The notes: generated by a model not told the origin, from the sequence alone. A stretch of DNA of 64,000 bases from Pseudomonas moorei (GCF_008801475.1 NZ_VZPP01000009.1:248001-312000); one strand, 5' to 3'; shown: positions 52,586-62,399, counted from the stretch's first letter. Numbers and translations: made by a program.

Positions 52586-53224
52586 ATGCATAAAGAACCT
52601 CGTAAGGTCCGTGAGTTTCGTCGCCGCGAGCAAGAAATTCTCGATACCGCGCTCAAGCTGTTCCTCGAACAAGGTGAAGACAGTGTCACCGTCGAGATGA
52701 TTGCTGATGCCGTCGGTATCGGCAAAGGCACGATCTATAAGCATTTCAAATCCAAGGCCGAGATCTATCTGCGCCTGATGCTCGACTATGAGCGCGATCT
52801 GAACGAACTGCTGCATTCGGCCGACGTCGACAAGGACAAGGAAGCCCTGTCGCGCGCCTATTTCGAATTCCGCATGCGTGACCCGCAGCGTTATCGGCTG
52901 TTCGATCGCCTGGAAGAAAAGGTGGTCAAGGGCAACCAGGTGCCGGAGATGATCGAGGAACTGCACAAGATCCGCGCCTCGAACTTCGAACGCCTGACCT
53001 TGTTGATCAAGGGCCGGATCAGCGAAGGCAAGCTGGAAGATGTGCCACCTTACTTCCATTACTGCGCGTCCTGGGCGCTGGTGCACGGTGCCGTGGCGCT
53101 GTATCACTCGCCGTTCTGGAGCAATGTGCTGGAAGATCAGGAAGGCTTCTTCCAGTTCCTGATGGACATCGGCGTTCGCATGGGCAACAAACGCAAGCGC
53201 GACTCCGACACCCCGAGCAGCTGA
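52586..53224 (+). CDS. TetR-family transcriptional regulator
   Basis: The regulator (212 aa) has an N-terminal TetR helix-turn-helix (about 10-60: VTVEMIADAVGIGKGTIYKHFKSK) and a helical ligand-binding domain. It corresponds in position and form to P. aeruginosa PA2957. It stands alone next to the sRNA gene. Ligand and targets are not deducible here. Confidence 0.9.
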   Translation: MHKEPRKVREFRRREQEILDTALKLFLEQGEDSVTVEMIADAVGIGKGTIYKHFKSKAEIYLRLMLDYERDLNELLHSADVDKDKEALSRAYFEFRMRDPQRYRLFDRLEEKVVKGNQVPEMIEELHKIRASNFERLTLLIKGRISEGKLEDVPPYFHYCASWALVHGAVALYHSPFWSNVLEDQEGFFQFLMDIGVRMGNKRKRDSDTPSS

Positions 53225-53301
53225 GCCATTCAGTTGCCTTATGACGCCATGAATTCGCTACATGGCGCAGTACCGCAGGAATATACTCAGGCATAGGGCT
53301 T

Positions 53302-53333
53302 GCTAAAACTTGATTTTTGAGTCAAGTTTTAGC
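53302..53333. promoter_or_regulatory. Perfect 12-bp inverted repeat before the moaA-like gene
   Basis: GCTAAAACTTGA (53302-53313) and TCAAGTTTTAGC (53322-53333) are exact reverse complements around TTTTTGAG. No U-rich run directly follows, so it is a poor terminator. It ends 29 bases before the moaA-like ATG and could be an operator or an mRNA structure. Confidence 0.5.
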
Positions 53334-53362
53334 GGTTCGATTTTCTTTCGCCGGAGTGATCC

Positions 53363-54331
53363 ATGATCGTTGACCGTCAAGGCAGGCGTTTTCGTAATTT
53401 GCGAATCAGTCTGACCTCAGCCTGCAATTACGCTTGTACCTACTGCGTGCCTAACGGCAAGCGGCTGGTGGCTGCGCAGGATGAATTGTCGGCCGAGGCC
53501 ATGGCGCGCGGCGTGGCCTATCTGATTGAAGCGGCAGGCATCGAGCGCTTGCGCATCACCGGCGGCGAGCCGCTGGTCAGCCCGAAACTCGAAGCCTTCA
53601 TGACCGCCGTCGGCCAGATGGGCCTGGAAGACATCAGCCTGACCACCAATGGTCAACTGCTGGCGAAAAAGCTGCCGTTGCTGGTCAATGCCGGCATTCG
53701 CCGCATCAACGTTTCCCTCGATACCCTGGACGCCAGCGCCTTTCGCGGCATTGCCCGTGGCGGCGATCTGGCGACCGTGCTCGACGGCATGGACCAAGCC
53801 AGCGCCGCTGGCATGAAGATCAAGGTCAACATGGTGCCGTTGCGTGGCCAGAACCTCGATCAGGTAATGCCTCTGCTGGAGTACTGCCTGGAGCGCGGCT
53901 ATGAATTGCGCTTCATCGAATTGATGCGAATGGGTCACCTGGCCAGCGACTCCAACGCTTTCCTGCAGCAATTTGTCAGTCTTCAACAGTTGTTGGACCT
54001 GATCGGCGAACGCTACGAGTATCTCCAGGCCGATGCCCCGGTCGACGCGACTGCGGTGCGCTACGAAATCCCGGGCATGGGCCACTTCGGTGTAATCGCC
54101 AACGAAAGCGTTCCGTTCTGCCGCACCTGTTCCAGGCTGCGTCTGTCCTCCACCGGCTGGTTGCATGGCTGTTTGTCATCGAGTAATCGTCACTTCGTCG
54201 GCGATCTGTTGGACAAACCGCGTCATCAAGCGCTGCCGGCGCTCCAGCGGCTCTTGGTGAAAGCCTTGGGCGACAAGCAGGAAGTAGCGTTTTCCGGTGG
54301 TGCCACGGTCATGAAGATTATTGGCGGCTGA
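53363..54331 (+). CDS. moaA: MoaA-type radical SAM protein (GTP 3',8-cyclase)
   Basis: The protein (322 aa) has the radical SAM motif CNYACTYC (Cys21, Cys25, Cys28), RITGGEPL, and the MoaA-specific second 4Fe-4S site C-x2-C-x13-C (Cys253, Cys256, Cys270). It ends in the Gly-Gly dipeptide needed for MoaA activity. It would convert GTP to 3',8-cyclo-dihydroGTP in molybdopterin synthesis. No moaC, moaD or moaE lies nearby, and pseudomonads often have more than one moaA, so this may be an accessory copy. The molybdenum hydroxylase at 30.5 kb is a potential user. Confidence 0.82.
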   Translation: MIVDRQGRRFRNLRISLTSACNYACTYCVPNGKRLVAAQDELSAEAMARGVAYLIEAAGIERLRITGGEPLVSPKLEAFMTAVGQMGLEDISLTTNGQLLAKKLPLLVNAGIRRINVSLDTLDASAFRGIARGGDLATVLDGMDQASAAGMKIKVNMVPLRGQNLDQVMPLLEYCLERGYELRFIELMRMGHLASDSNAFLQQFVSLQQLLDLIGERYEYLQADAPVDATAVRYEIPGMGHFGVIANESVPFCRTCSRLRLSSTGWLHGCLSSSNRHFVGDLLDKPRHQALPALQRLLVKALGDKQEVAFSGGATVMKIIGG

Positions 54332-54339
54332 ACCGGCCT

Positions 54340-54409
54340 CATCGCGGGCAAGCCACGCTCCCACAAGGATCTGCGTAAAACCTTGTGGTTAGCGTGGCTT
54401 GCCCGCGAT
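54340..54409. repeat. REPIN with long stem (CGTGGCTTGCCCGCGAT class)
   Basis: ATCGCGGGCAAGCCACGCT faces AGCGTGGCTTGCCCGCGAT with inner arms CCACAAGG and CCTTGTGG. As RNA it forms one long hairpin. It is a different REP class from those at 1337 and 2429 and matches the element at 62422. Confidence 0.85.
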
Positions 54410-54504
54410 TGCGTTGGATCAGGTGACGATGTCCGTGAGGTGGCGCAAAAGCTGCATCCCACGGCCATTCGCCGGTTTTCCGACACCGGCCTCTGGAGGA
54501 TAGG

Positions 54505-55113
54505 ATGCGTAGCCTGGTTTTGCTGCTGGCCGTTTTGGCGCTTGGCGGCTGCATGAATGTCAGCGATATGGCCGAAGGGACTCGCTACCATATGAGCGAC
54601 GCCGGTTTACTGGACCATAGCGACAGCCGCCGTGTAAATAACCTGCGCATTCAACCGGACTCTTTCGTCTACATTGCCCAAGGCGCGTTCGCCCCGCCGG
54701 GCAGTGCCGTTTACCCGCGACCCAACGTGATCGCTGAAGTCGCCTTCGATGGCTTTGTCGAATATTTCCCGATGGTCCGCCGCGCTCGTGCGCCGGAAGG
54801 GCTTGACCAGGCGATGAGCGAAGCCCGTGCCGTCGGCGCCCATTACCTGCTCTACACCCGTTTCGCCAAGTCGGATGACCGCATTGGCAACTCGGACGAA
54901 TGGCTGGATCAAGAAGCAGTCGATCGCCTGGGCATCGACAGCGGTGTCATTCAGATCATGTTGATCGAGACCAGCACCCAGTATTTGATTGATACTGCAC
55001 GTATCAAGAGTCGTGGCGGTTTACTGACGTTCCACGACAAAAAGCCAGAAGACCTGATGGGCCCGCCGCTGGAGCAATATGCTCGTAGCCTGCTGGGGCT
55101 CAGCGACCAGTAA
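54505..55113 (+). CDS. DUF4823 lipoprotein
   Basis: The product (202 aa) has a short lipoprotein signal with lipobox LGGC (Cys16). The residue after the Cys is Met, which favours the outer membrane. The rest matches the DUF4823 pattern of small Pseudomonas lipoproteins with repeated references to arginine-rich and SRARAVGAHYLLY-like segments. Function is unknown. GGAGGATAGG precedes the ATG; a DUF1285 gene follows by 16 bases. Confidence 0.8.
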   Translation: MRSLVLLLAVLALGGCMNVSDMAEGTRYHMSDAGLLDHSDSRRVNNLRIQPDSFVYIAQGAFAPPGSAVYPRPNVIAEVAFDGFVEYFPMVRRARAPEGLDQAMSEARAVGAHYLLYTRFAKSDDRIGNSDEWLDQEAVDRLGIDSGVIQIMLIETSTQYLIDTARIKSRGGLLTFHDKKPEDLMGPPLEQYARSLLGLSDQ

Positions 55114-55129
55114 TCGAAAGGAGATCGCC

Positions 55130-55690
55130 ATGAGTGGCCCGCAAAAAGCCAACGACCTGCTGGGGCAAATCCCCAAAACCAAAGGCTTGCCGCCGGTCCA
55201 TCTGTGGAACCCCGACTTCTGCGGCGACATCGATATGCGCATCGCCCGCGACGGCACCTGGTACTACCTGGGCACGCCGATAGGGCGCAAGCCGATGGTC
55301 AAACTTTTCTCGACCATCCTTCGCCGCGATGGCGATGACTATTTCCTCATTACTCCGGTCGAGAAGGTCGGCATCAAGGTCGATGATGCGCCCTTCGTGG
55401 CCATTGCCGTGGATGTGGAAGGCGAGGGCGAGGCGCAGGTCTTGCGCTTCACCACCAACGTTGACGAAACCGCTGATGCCGGCGCAGAGCATCCGATCCG
55501 CGTGTTGATCGACCCGCTCACCCAGGAGCCGGCGCCTTACGTCCATGTGCGCACCAATCTCGAAGCCCTGATCCATCGCAATGTGTTCTATCAATTGGTG
55601 GAGCTGGCGGTGAGTCGCGAAATCGACGGGCAGCGTTGGTTGGGTGTATGGAGTGGCGGTGAGTTCTTCCCGATAGGTCTGGAGCCATAA
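55130..55690 (+). CDS. DUF1285 family protein
   Basis: The product (186 aa) has the N-terminal PPVHLWNPDFCGDIDMRIARDG and the central LITPVEK typical of DUF1285. It has no signal or membrane segment, so it is probably cytoplasmic. AAAGGAG precedes the ATG at 55130 at 7 bases; the frame continues upstream inside the lipoprotein gene. It is probably cotranscribed with the lipoprotein. Function is unknown. Confidence 0.83.
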   Translation: MSGPQKANDLLGQIPKTKGLPPVHLWNPDFCGDIDMRIARDGTWYYLGTPIGRKPMVKLFSTILRRDGDDYFLITPVEKVGIKVDDAPFVAIAVDVEGEGEAQVLRFTTNVDETADAGAEHPIRVLIDPLTQEPAPYVHVRTNLEALIHRNVFYQLVELAVSREIDGQRWLGVWSGGEFFPIGLEP

Positions 55691-55700
55691 CTCATCACTT

Positions 55701-55766
55701 TGTAGGAGCAGGCTTGCTCGCGAAGGCGGCAGGCCTCGAGCTTTTCGCGAGCAAGCTCGCACCTGC
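55701..55766. repeat. REPIN
   Basis: TGTAGGAGCAGGCTTGCTCG and CGCGAGCAAGCTCGCACCTG are inverted REP ends over a short loop. The GTAGGAGC start differs from the GTGGGAGC class elsewhere in the window. Confidence 0.8.
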
Positions 55767-55798
55767 GTTGAATTCCTGCCTGTAACCAAAAAATCAAA

Positions 55799-55827
55799 TT
55801 GACACCCAATCGTATGATGATTAGCGT
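55799..55827 (+). promoter_or_regulatory. Promoter and operator of the FCD-GntR regulator gene
   Basis: TTGACA (55799-55804) is a perfect -35; a weak -10 TAGCGT lies 17 bases on (55822-55827). The spacer holds ATCGTATGATGATT (55809-55822), which is repeated exactly, in inverse orientation, before araF (58690-58703). It fits the FadR-subfamily consensus T-N-G-T-N3-A-C-N-A with one mismatch. The regulator most likely represses its own gene here. Confidence 0.65.
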
Positions 55828-55859
55828 GATCTTCCATCGCAATCAGCTTTGAGGTGTCC

Positions 55860-56576
55860 ATGTCCAGCAGTTTCCATGCATCAACGGTCGATTGGCTGGG
55901 CTGCTGGATCGCCACCGGGCAGGTCAAGCCGGGGGAGTCTCTCAAGGTCGAGGCGGATCTGGGTGAGCAGCTCGGCGTCAGTCGCACCGTCATCCGTGAA
56001 GCCATCAAGACCCTGGTCGCCAAAGGCATGCTCGAAGTCGGGCCCAAGGTCGGCACGCGGGTGTTGCCGGTGCGGCGCTGGAACCTGTTCGACCCACAAG
56101 TCGTCGGCTGGCTGTCGCGCAGCGGTTTGCCGGAAAACTTCGTTGATGACTTGCTCGATCTGCGCCGCACCATCGAACCGATGGCCGTGCGTTGGGCCTG
56201 TGAGCGGGCGAGTGTCGAGCAGATAGAAGCGATTTTATTGGCCTGCAATGCGCTCGAACGCGCCGTGGACAGCGGCGTCGATTACAACCGCGCCGACCAG
56301 CTTTTCCACGAATCCATCCTCGCCGCCAGTCACAATCAATTCATCGAACAAATGGTCCCGGCCCTCGGCGCGTTGTTGGCAGTGTGTTTCGAGGTGTCCG
56401 CCGCCGACCCCGACGAATTGCGTCGCACCTTGCCGATTCATAAAGACATGGCCGACGCCATCGCGGCTCGGGATGCCGCGCGGGGTGTCTGGGCCTGCAT
56501 GACCCTGATCGACAACGCTGACCTGGCGATCAAGCGCTATTACCCGCAGGTCATGGCCGACAGAAAAGCCAGTTGA
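55860..56576 (+). CDS. FadR/FCD-type GntR transcriptional regulator
   Basis: The regulator (238 aa) has an N-terminal winged helix (about 20-75: LGVSRTVIREAIKTLVAKGMLEV) and an all-helical FCD ligand domain with metal-site residues (NRADQLFHESIL, IHKDMADAI). It heads the sugar cluster SMP-30 lactonase, SDR and AraFGH, so it probably controls sugar use with a sugar acid or lactone as inducer. The ATG at 55860 follows GAGG at 5 bases; a GTG two codons earlier overlaps that site. Confidence 0.88.
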   Translation: MSSSFHASTVDWLGCWIATGQVKPGESLKVEADLGEQLGVSRTVIREAIKTLVAKGMLEVGPKVGTRVLPVRRWNLFDPQVVGWLSRSGLPENFVDDLLDLRRTIEPMAVRWACERASVEQIEAILLACNALERAVDSGVDYNRADQLFHESILAASHNQFIEQMVPALGALLAVCFEVSAADPDELRRTLPIHKDMADAIAARDAARGVWACMTLIDNADLAIKRYYPQVMADRKAS

Positions 56577-56587
56577 GAACGAAGCAC

Positions 56588-56653
56588 CTGTAGGAGCCGG
56601 CTTGCCGGCGATGGTGCTCTTAAAGTCGCGATCGCTGGCAAGCCGGCTCCTAC
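56588..56653. repeat. REPIN (GCCGGCTTGCCGGCGA class)
   Basis: CTGTAGGAGCCGGCTTGCCG faces GCAAGCCGGCTCCTAC across about 25 bases. It is a third REP class within 2.3 kb of two others, between the regulator and lactonase genes. Confidence 0.82.
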
Positions 56654-56683
56654 CTAAAAACAAGAACAACAGCAGGAGGTTGC

Positions 56684-57559
56684 ATGACGTGGACTGCGGT
56701 TACCGAACACCGGGCGCAACTCGGCGAAGGCCCGTTCTGGGATGCGCCGACCCAGGCACTGTACTGGGTGGACATCGCTGGCAAGCAAGCGCTGCGTCTG
56801 ATAGGCGCCAACGTGCAGATCTGGCAGATGCCGGAACATGTGTCGGCTTTCATCCCCTGCGAAAGCGGCGATGCGTTGGTGACCCTGAGCAGTGGCGTCT
56901 ATCGACTCGATCTGGATTCACCAGGCCTGGAGCCGCGCCTGACATTGCTCTGTGTCGCCGATCCGCAACCGGGAAATCGTGCCAACGAAGCGCGCTGTGA
57001 TGCCCTGGGGCGGCTCTGGCTCGGCACCATGCAAAACAACATCGGCGAGCAAGGTGAAGACCTGCCCGTCACGCGGCGTACCGGCGGGCTTTTTCGCATT
57101 GATCGCGATGCCCGGGTAACGCCACTGCTTCGCGGCCTGGGCATTCCCAATACGTTGTTGTGGAGCGAGGACATTACCACCCTGTATTTCGGCGATAGCC
57201 TCGACGGCACGCTGTATCAGCATGTCATTCGCACCGATGGCAACCTCGAACCGGCGCAGATCTGGTTCGAAGGACATGGGCGAGGCGGTCCGGACGGATC
57301 GGCGATGGATGCCGAAGGTTTTATCTGGAACGCCCGATGGGATGGCAGTTGCCTGCTCAGGCTTGCCCCGGACGGCACAGTCGATCGGGTCATCGACCTG
57401 CCGGTCAGTCGTCCCACCAGTTGCGTGTTCGGCGATGCCGACCTGAAAACCCTGTACATCACCAGTGCAGCCAGCCCGCTCGGGCATTCGCTGGACGGGG
57501 CGGTGTTGTCGATGCGTGTCGACGTGCCCGGAAAGAGCTGCACTCGATTCGCTGGTTAA
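56684..57559 (+). CDS. SMP-30/gluconolactonase family lactonase
   Basis: This six-bladed propeller enzyme (291 aa) opens sugar lactones. Metal-binding Glu15 in LGEGPFWD, the Asn in NEARCDALGRLWLGTM and the Asp in GPDGSAMDAEGFIW are typical. In this neighbourhood the likely substrate is L-arabinono-1,4-lactone (or D-galactonolactone), produced by the SDR encoded next. GCAGGAGG precedes the ATG. Substrate is an inference from context. Confidence 0.87.
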   Translation: MTWTAVTEHRAQLGEGPFWDAPTQALYWVDIAGKQALRLIGANVQIWQMPEHVSAFIPCESGDALVTLSSGVYRLDLDSPGLEPRLTLLCVADPQPGNRANEARCDALGRLWLGTMQNNIGEQGEDLPVTRRTGGLFRIDRDARVTPLLRGLGIPNTLLWSEDITTLYFGDSLDGTLYQHVIRTDGNLEPAQIWFEGHGRGGPDGSAMDAEGFIWNARWDGSCLLRLAPDGTVDRVIDLPVSRPTSCVFGDADLKTLYITSAASPLGHSLDGAVLSMRVDVPGKSCTRFAG

Positions 57560-57576
57560 ATCCCAAAATATGGGAT
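57560..57576. promoter_or_regulatory. Inverted repeat ATCCCA-N5-TGGGAT
   Basis: A perfect 6-bp inverted repeat with a five-base A/T-rich spacer begins at the end of the lactonase gene and lies 14 bases upstream of the predicted -35 of the SDR gene. It looks like a second regulator's binding site and is unrelated to the 14-bp GntR motif. Confidence 0.45.
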
Positions 57577-57589
57577 GCAAATATATATA

Positions 57590-57619
57590 TTGAGATTTGT
57601 TGCGGGCCGGGTTTATAGT
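57590..57619 (+). promoter_or_regulatory. Predicted promoter of the SDR gene
   Basis: TTGAGA (57590-57595) and TATAGT (57614-57619) are spaced by 18 bases. Start near 57626 gives a leader of about 205 bases with a small ORF and a terminator-like hairpin. Confidence 0.5.
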
Positions 57620-57672
57620 CGGCCTCACCAGTGACATGCACTCACACTTAAAAAAACAAAACAGGTGAAGTG

Positions 57673-57828
57673 ATGCAGCGATTTTCCACCGCACTCCCTT
57701 GCGGAGTCAGTGCTTCAGATCCGATCCATGCTGAAGCGTTTTTGCGCTCGCCTGTTTTTCCTCAACGTCTTTTGACCGGACATCCACGGATGCCCGGTTT
57801 TTGTCGTGCTTTCGAACAGGAGTCTTGA
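57673..57828 (+). CDS. Possible leader ORF (51 codons) upstream of the SDR gene
   Basis: An ATG preceded by AGGTGAAG opens a 51-codon frame that ends in TGA three bases before the SDR start codon. The peptide has no motif that I recognise and no clear signal or membrane segment. A terminator-like hairpin lies inside its 3' third, so translation would affect folding of the leader. It may instead be chance. Confidence 0.25.
   Translation: MQRFSTALPCGVSASDPIHAEAFLRSPVFPQRLLTGHPRMPGFCRAFEQES
57776..57802 (+). terminator. Terminator-like hairpin in the SDR leader
   Basis: CCGG-A-CATC (57776-57784) pairs with GATG-C-CCGG (57789-57797) with one internal mismatch and a four-base loop, followed by five T (57798-57802). 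It lies 30 bases before the SDR start codon and downstream of a predicted promoter, the position of an attenuator. Confidence 0.45.
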
Positions 57829-57831
57829 TCC

Positions 57832-58650
57832 ATGGCTGAACCTCTTTCCTTGCCACCGGTACCCGAGCCGCCGAAGGGTGAGCGCCTGAAAAACAAAGTC
57901 GTGCTGCTCACCGGTGCCGCCCAAGGCATTGGCGAGGCCATCGTCGCGACCTTCGCGTCCCAGCAAGCCAGGCTGATCATCAGCGATATCCAGGCCGAGA
58001 AAGTCGAAAAAGTCGCGGCGCACTGGCGGGAACAAGGCGCCGATGTGGTGGCGATCAAGGCCGACGTATCGCGCCAACAGGATCTGCACGCCATGGCCAA
58101 ATTGGCGGTCGAACGTCATGGCCGAATCGACGTGTTGGTCAACTGCGCCGGGGTCAACGTGTTCCGCGACCCTCTGGAAATGACCGAAGAAGACTGGCAT
58201 CGCTGCTTCGCCATCGACCTCGACGGCGCCTGGTATGGCTGCAAGGCGGTGTTGCCGCAGATGATCGAGCAGGGCATCGGCAGCATCATCAACATTGCCT
58301 CGACCCATTCCACCCACATCATTCCAGGCTGTTTTCCGTACCCGGTGGCCAAGCACGGTTTGCTCGGCCTGACCCGCGCCCTGGGCATCGAATATGCGCC
58401 CAAGGGCATTCGCGTCAACGCCATTGCACCCGGTTACATCGAAACCCAATTGAACGTCGACTACTGGAACGGCTTTGCCGATCCTCACGCCGAGCGTCAG
58501 CGCGCCTTTGACCTGCACCCGCCAAAACGGATCGGCCAGCCGATCGAAGTGGCCATGACGGCGGTTTTCCTGGCGAGCGATGAAGCGCCGTTCATCAACG
58601 CGTCGTGCATCACCATCGATGGTGGGCGCTCGGTGATGTACCACGACTGA
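57832..58650 (+). CDS. SDR-family sugar dehydrogenase (probable L-arabinose 1-dehydrogenase)
   Basis: This short-chain dehydrogenase (272 aa) has an N-terminal extension of about 20 residues, TGAAQGIG (27-34), catalytic Ser157, Tyr170 and Lys174, and Asp52 after the second strand, which suits NAD(H). Between a lactonase gene and an AraFGH importer it most likely oxidises L-arabinose (and perhaps D-galactose) to the lactone, the first step of the non-phosphorylative pathway. Later pathway genes (aldonate dehydratase and others) are not in the window. AGGAG lies 9 bases before the ATG. Confidence 0.82.
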   Translation: MAEPLSLPPVPEPPKGERLKNKVVLLTGAAQGIGEAIVATFASQQARLIISDIQAEKVEKVAAHWREQGADVVAIKADVSRQQDLHAMAKLAVERHGRIDVLVNCAGVNVFRDPLEMTEEDWHRCFAIDLDGAWYGCKAVLPQMIEQGIGSIINIASTHSTHIIPGCFPYPVAKHGLLGLTRALGIEYAPKGIRVNAIAPGYIETQLNVDYWNGFADPHAERQRAFDLHPPKRIGQPIEVAMTAVFLASDEAPFINASCITIDGGRSVMYHD

Positions 58651-58689
58651 GCCTACGGGATTTCAGACGCATGACTACGCCTGAAATTC

Positions 58690-58703
58690 AATCATCATAC
58701 GAT
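58690..58703. promoter_or_regulatory. Operator-like motif before araFGH
   Basis: AATCATCATACGAT is the exact reverse complement of the motif at 55809-55822 in front of the GntR gene. It overlaps a possible promoter (CTGAAA at 58681-58686, TATGAC at 58703-58708, 16-base spacer). A shared site in front of regulator and transporter supports one regulon. Confidence 0.65.
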
Positions 58704-58792
58704 ATGACTATTGGCAGCACGGGTTCAACGCCCATTGGTTTACAAGAACGCTTTCAAAGAACGCTCAAAAAAAAATAACAAGGAGTCAGCTT

Positions 58793-59797
58793 ATGAATCG
58801 TCGTCGTGCAATCCGTTCCCTGTGCTGTGCCGCTTTGGCGGTCACCGCGGTCAGCCTGAGCAGCACGCTGCTGGCGGCCGAGGAAGTGAAAATCGGTTTC
58901 CTGGTCAAACAAGCCGAAGAGCCCTGGTTCCAGACCGAATGGGCCTTCGCTGAAAAGGCCGGCAAGGAGAAGGGCTTTACCTTGATCAAGATCGCCGTGC
59001 CGGACGGCGAGAAAACCCTGTCGGCCATCGACAGCCTCGCGGCCAACGGCGCCAAGGGCTTTGTGATTTGCCCGCCGGATGTGTCCCTCGGCCCGGCGAT
59101 CATGGCCAAAGCCAAGCTCAATGGTTTGAAAGTGATCGCTGTGGATGACCGTTTCGTCGACGCCGGCGGCAAGTTCATGGAAGACGTTCCCTACCTCGGC
59201 ATGGCGGCGTTCGAAGTCGGCCAGAAACAGGGCCATGCCATGGCCACCGAAGCGAAAAAACGCGGTTGGGAGTGGAAAGACACCTACGCCGTGATCAACA
59301 CCTACAACGAACTCGACACCGGCAAAAAGCGCACCGACGGTTCGGTCAAGGCGCTGGAAGATGCCGGCATGCCGAAGGACCACATTCTGTTCGCGGCCCT
59401 GAAAACCCTCGACGTACCGGGCAGCATGGACGCCACCAACTCGGCGCTGGTGAAACTGCCGGGCGCGGCGAAAAACCTGATCATCGGCGGCATGAACGAC
59501 AACACCGTGCTGGGCGGGGTGCGCGCCACCGAAAGCGCCGGCTTCGCCGCGAAGAATGTGATCGGCATCGGCATCAACGGTACCGATGCGATCGGTGAGT
59601 TGAAGAAACCCGACAGTGGTTTCTATGGCTCGATGCTGCCAAGCCCGCACATCGAGGGCTACAACACTGCCGCGATGATGTACGAGTGGGTCACCACCGG
59701 CACGGAACCGGCGAAGTACACCGCCATGGACGATGTGACGCTGATCACCCGCGACAACTTCAAGCAGGAGCTGGAAAAGATCGGCCTGTGGAACTGA
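58793..59797 (+). CDS. araF: L-arabinose ABC transporter substrate-binding protein
   Basis: This periplasmic sugar-binding protein (334 aa) has an N-terminal signal peptide (about 1-29, ending LLAAEE) and closely follows E. coli AraF through the whole chain: KIGFLVKQAEEPWFQTEW, KIAVPDGEKTLSAIDSLAANGAKG-like segments, MNDNTVLGGVRATE, GFYGSMLPSP and LITRDNFKQELEK. The ligand is therefore probably L-arabinose, with D-galactose or D-fucose possible. AAGGAG precedes the ATG. It begins the araFGH operon. Confidence 0.92.
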   Translation: MNRRRAIRSLCCAALAVTAVSLSSTLLAAEEVKIGFLVKQAEEPWFQTEWAFAEKAGKEKGFTLIKIAVPDGEKTLSAIDSLAANGAKGFVICPPDVSLGPAIMAKAKLNGLKVIAVDDRFVDAGGKFMEDVPYLGMAAFEVGQKQGHAMATEAKKRGWEWKDTYAVINTYNELDTGKKRTDGSVKALEDAGMPKDHILFAALKTLDVPGSMDATNSALVKLPGAAKNLIIGGMNDNTVLGGVRATESAGFAAKNVIGIGINGTDAIGELKKPDSGFYGSMLPSPHIEGYNTAAMMYEWVTTGTEPAKYTAMDDVTLITRDNFKQELEKIGLWN

Positions 59798-59861
59798 GGG
59801 CCGGTTGATTTCATCGGCAGCCCTGATGATGGGGTTGCCTGATCCGTGTGACGAGGTGGTT

Positions 59862-61418
<1,557 letters not shown>

Positions 61419-61427
61419 GAGGTGATT

Positions 61428-62399
61428 ATGATGACAATCCAAAACAATGCCCTGCCGACTCCGCGCAAACCTCTGGACCTGCGGCGCTTTCTCGATGACT
61501 GGGTCATGCTGCTGGCGGCTGTGGGGATCTTCGTGCTCTGCACCTTGCTGATCGACAATTTCCTTTCGCCGCTGAACATGCGTGGCCTGGGCCTGGCGAT
61601 TTCCACCACCGGGATTGCCGCCTGCACCATGTTGTACTGCCTGGCGTCCGGGCATTTCGACTTGTCGGTGGGCTCGGTGATCGCCTGTGCCGGGGTCGTC
61701 GCGGCCGTGGTGATGCGCGACACCAACAGCGTGTTTCTCGGTGTCTGTGCGGCGCTGGTCATGGGGCTGATTGTCGGGCTGATCAACGGGATCGTGATCG
61801 CCAAGCTGCGGGTCAACGCGTTGATCACGACGCTGGCCACCATGCAGATCGTGCGCGGCCTGGCTTACATCTTCGCCAATGGCAAAGCGGTGGGGGTGTC
61901 CCAGGAACAGTTTTTTGTCTTCGGCAACGGCCAGTTGTTCGGCGTACCGGTGCCAATTCTGATCACCATCGTCTGCTTTCTGTTCTTCGGCTGGCTGCTC
62001 AACTACACCACCTATGGCCGCAATACCATGGCCATCGGCGGCAACCAGGAAGCGGCGCTGTTGGCCGGGGTTAACGTTGACCGGACCAAGATCATCATCT
62101 TCGCCGTGCACGGCGTGATCGGCGCGCTGGCCGGGGTGATCCTGGCTTCGCGCATGACCTCGGGTCAGCCGATGATCGGCCAGGGCTTCGAGCTGACGGT
62201 GATCTCGGCATGCGTGCTGGGCGGGGTATCGCTGAGCGGCGGGATCGGCATGATCCGGCACGTGATTGCCGGGGTGCTGATTCTGGCGATCATCGAAAAC
62301 GCGATGAACCTGAAGAACATCGATACGTTTTACCAGTACGTGATTCGTGGGTCGATTTTGCTGTTGGCGGTGGTGATTGATCGTCTGAAACAGCGCTGA
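61428..62399 (+). CDS. araH: L-arabinose ABC transporter permease
   Basis: AraH (323 aa) is a CUT2 permease with eight to ten transmembrane helices and the motif AIGGNQEAALLAGVNVD that contacts the ATPase. GAGAGG lies 5 bases before the ATG at 61428; a GTG two codons earlier overlaps the ribosome site. It ends the operon and is followed by a REPIN. Confidence 0.92.
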   Translation: MMTIQNNALPTPRKPLDLRRFLDDWVMLLAAVGIFVLCTLLIDNFLSPLNMRGLGLAISTTGIAACTMLYCLASGHFDLSVGSVIACAGVVAAVVMRDTNSVFLGVCAALVMGLIVGLINGIVIAKLRVNALITTLATMQIVRGLAYIFANGKAVGVSQEQFFVFGNGQLFGVPVPILITIVCFLFFGWLLNYTTYGRNTMAIGGNQEAALLAGVNVDRTKIIIFAVHGVIGALAGVILASRMTSGQPMIGQGFELTVISACVLGGVSLSGGIGMIRHVIAGVLILAIIENAMNLKNIDTFYQYVIRGSILLLAVVIDRLKQR

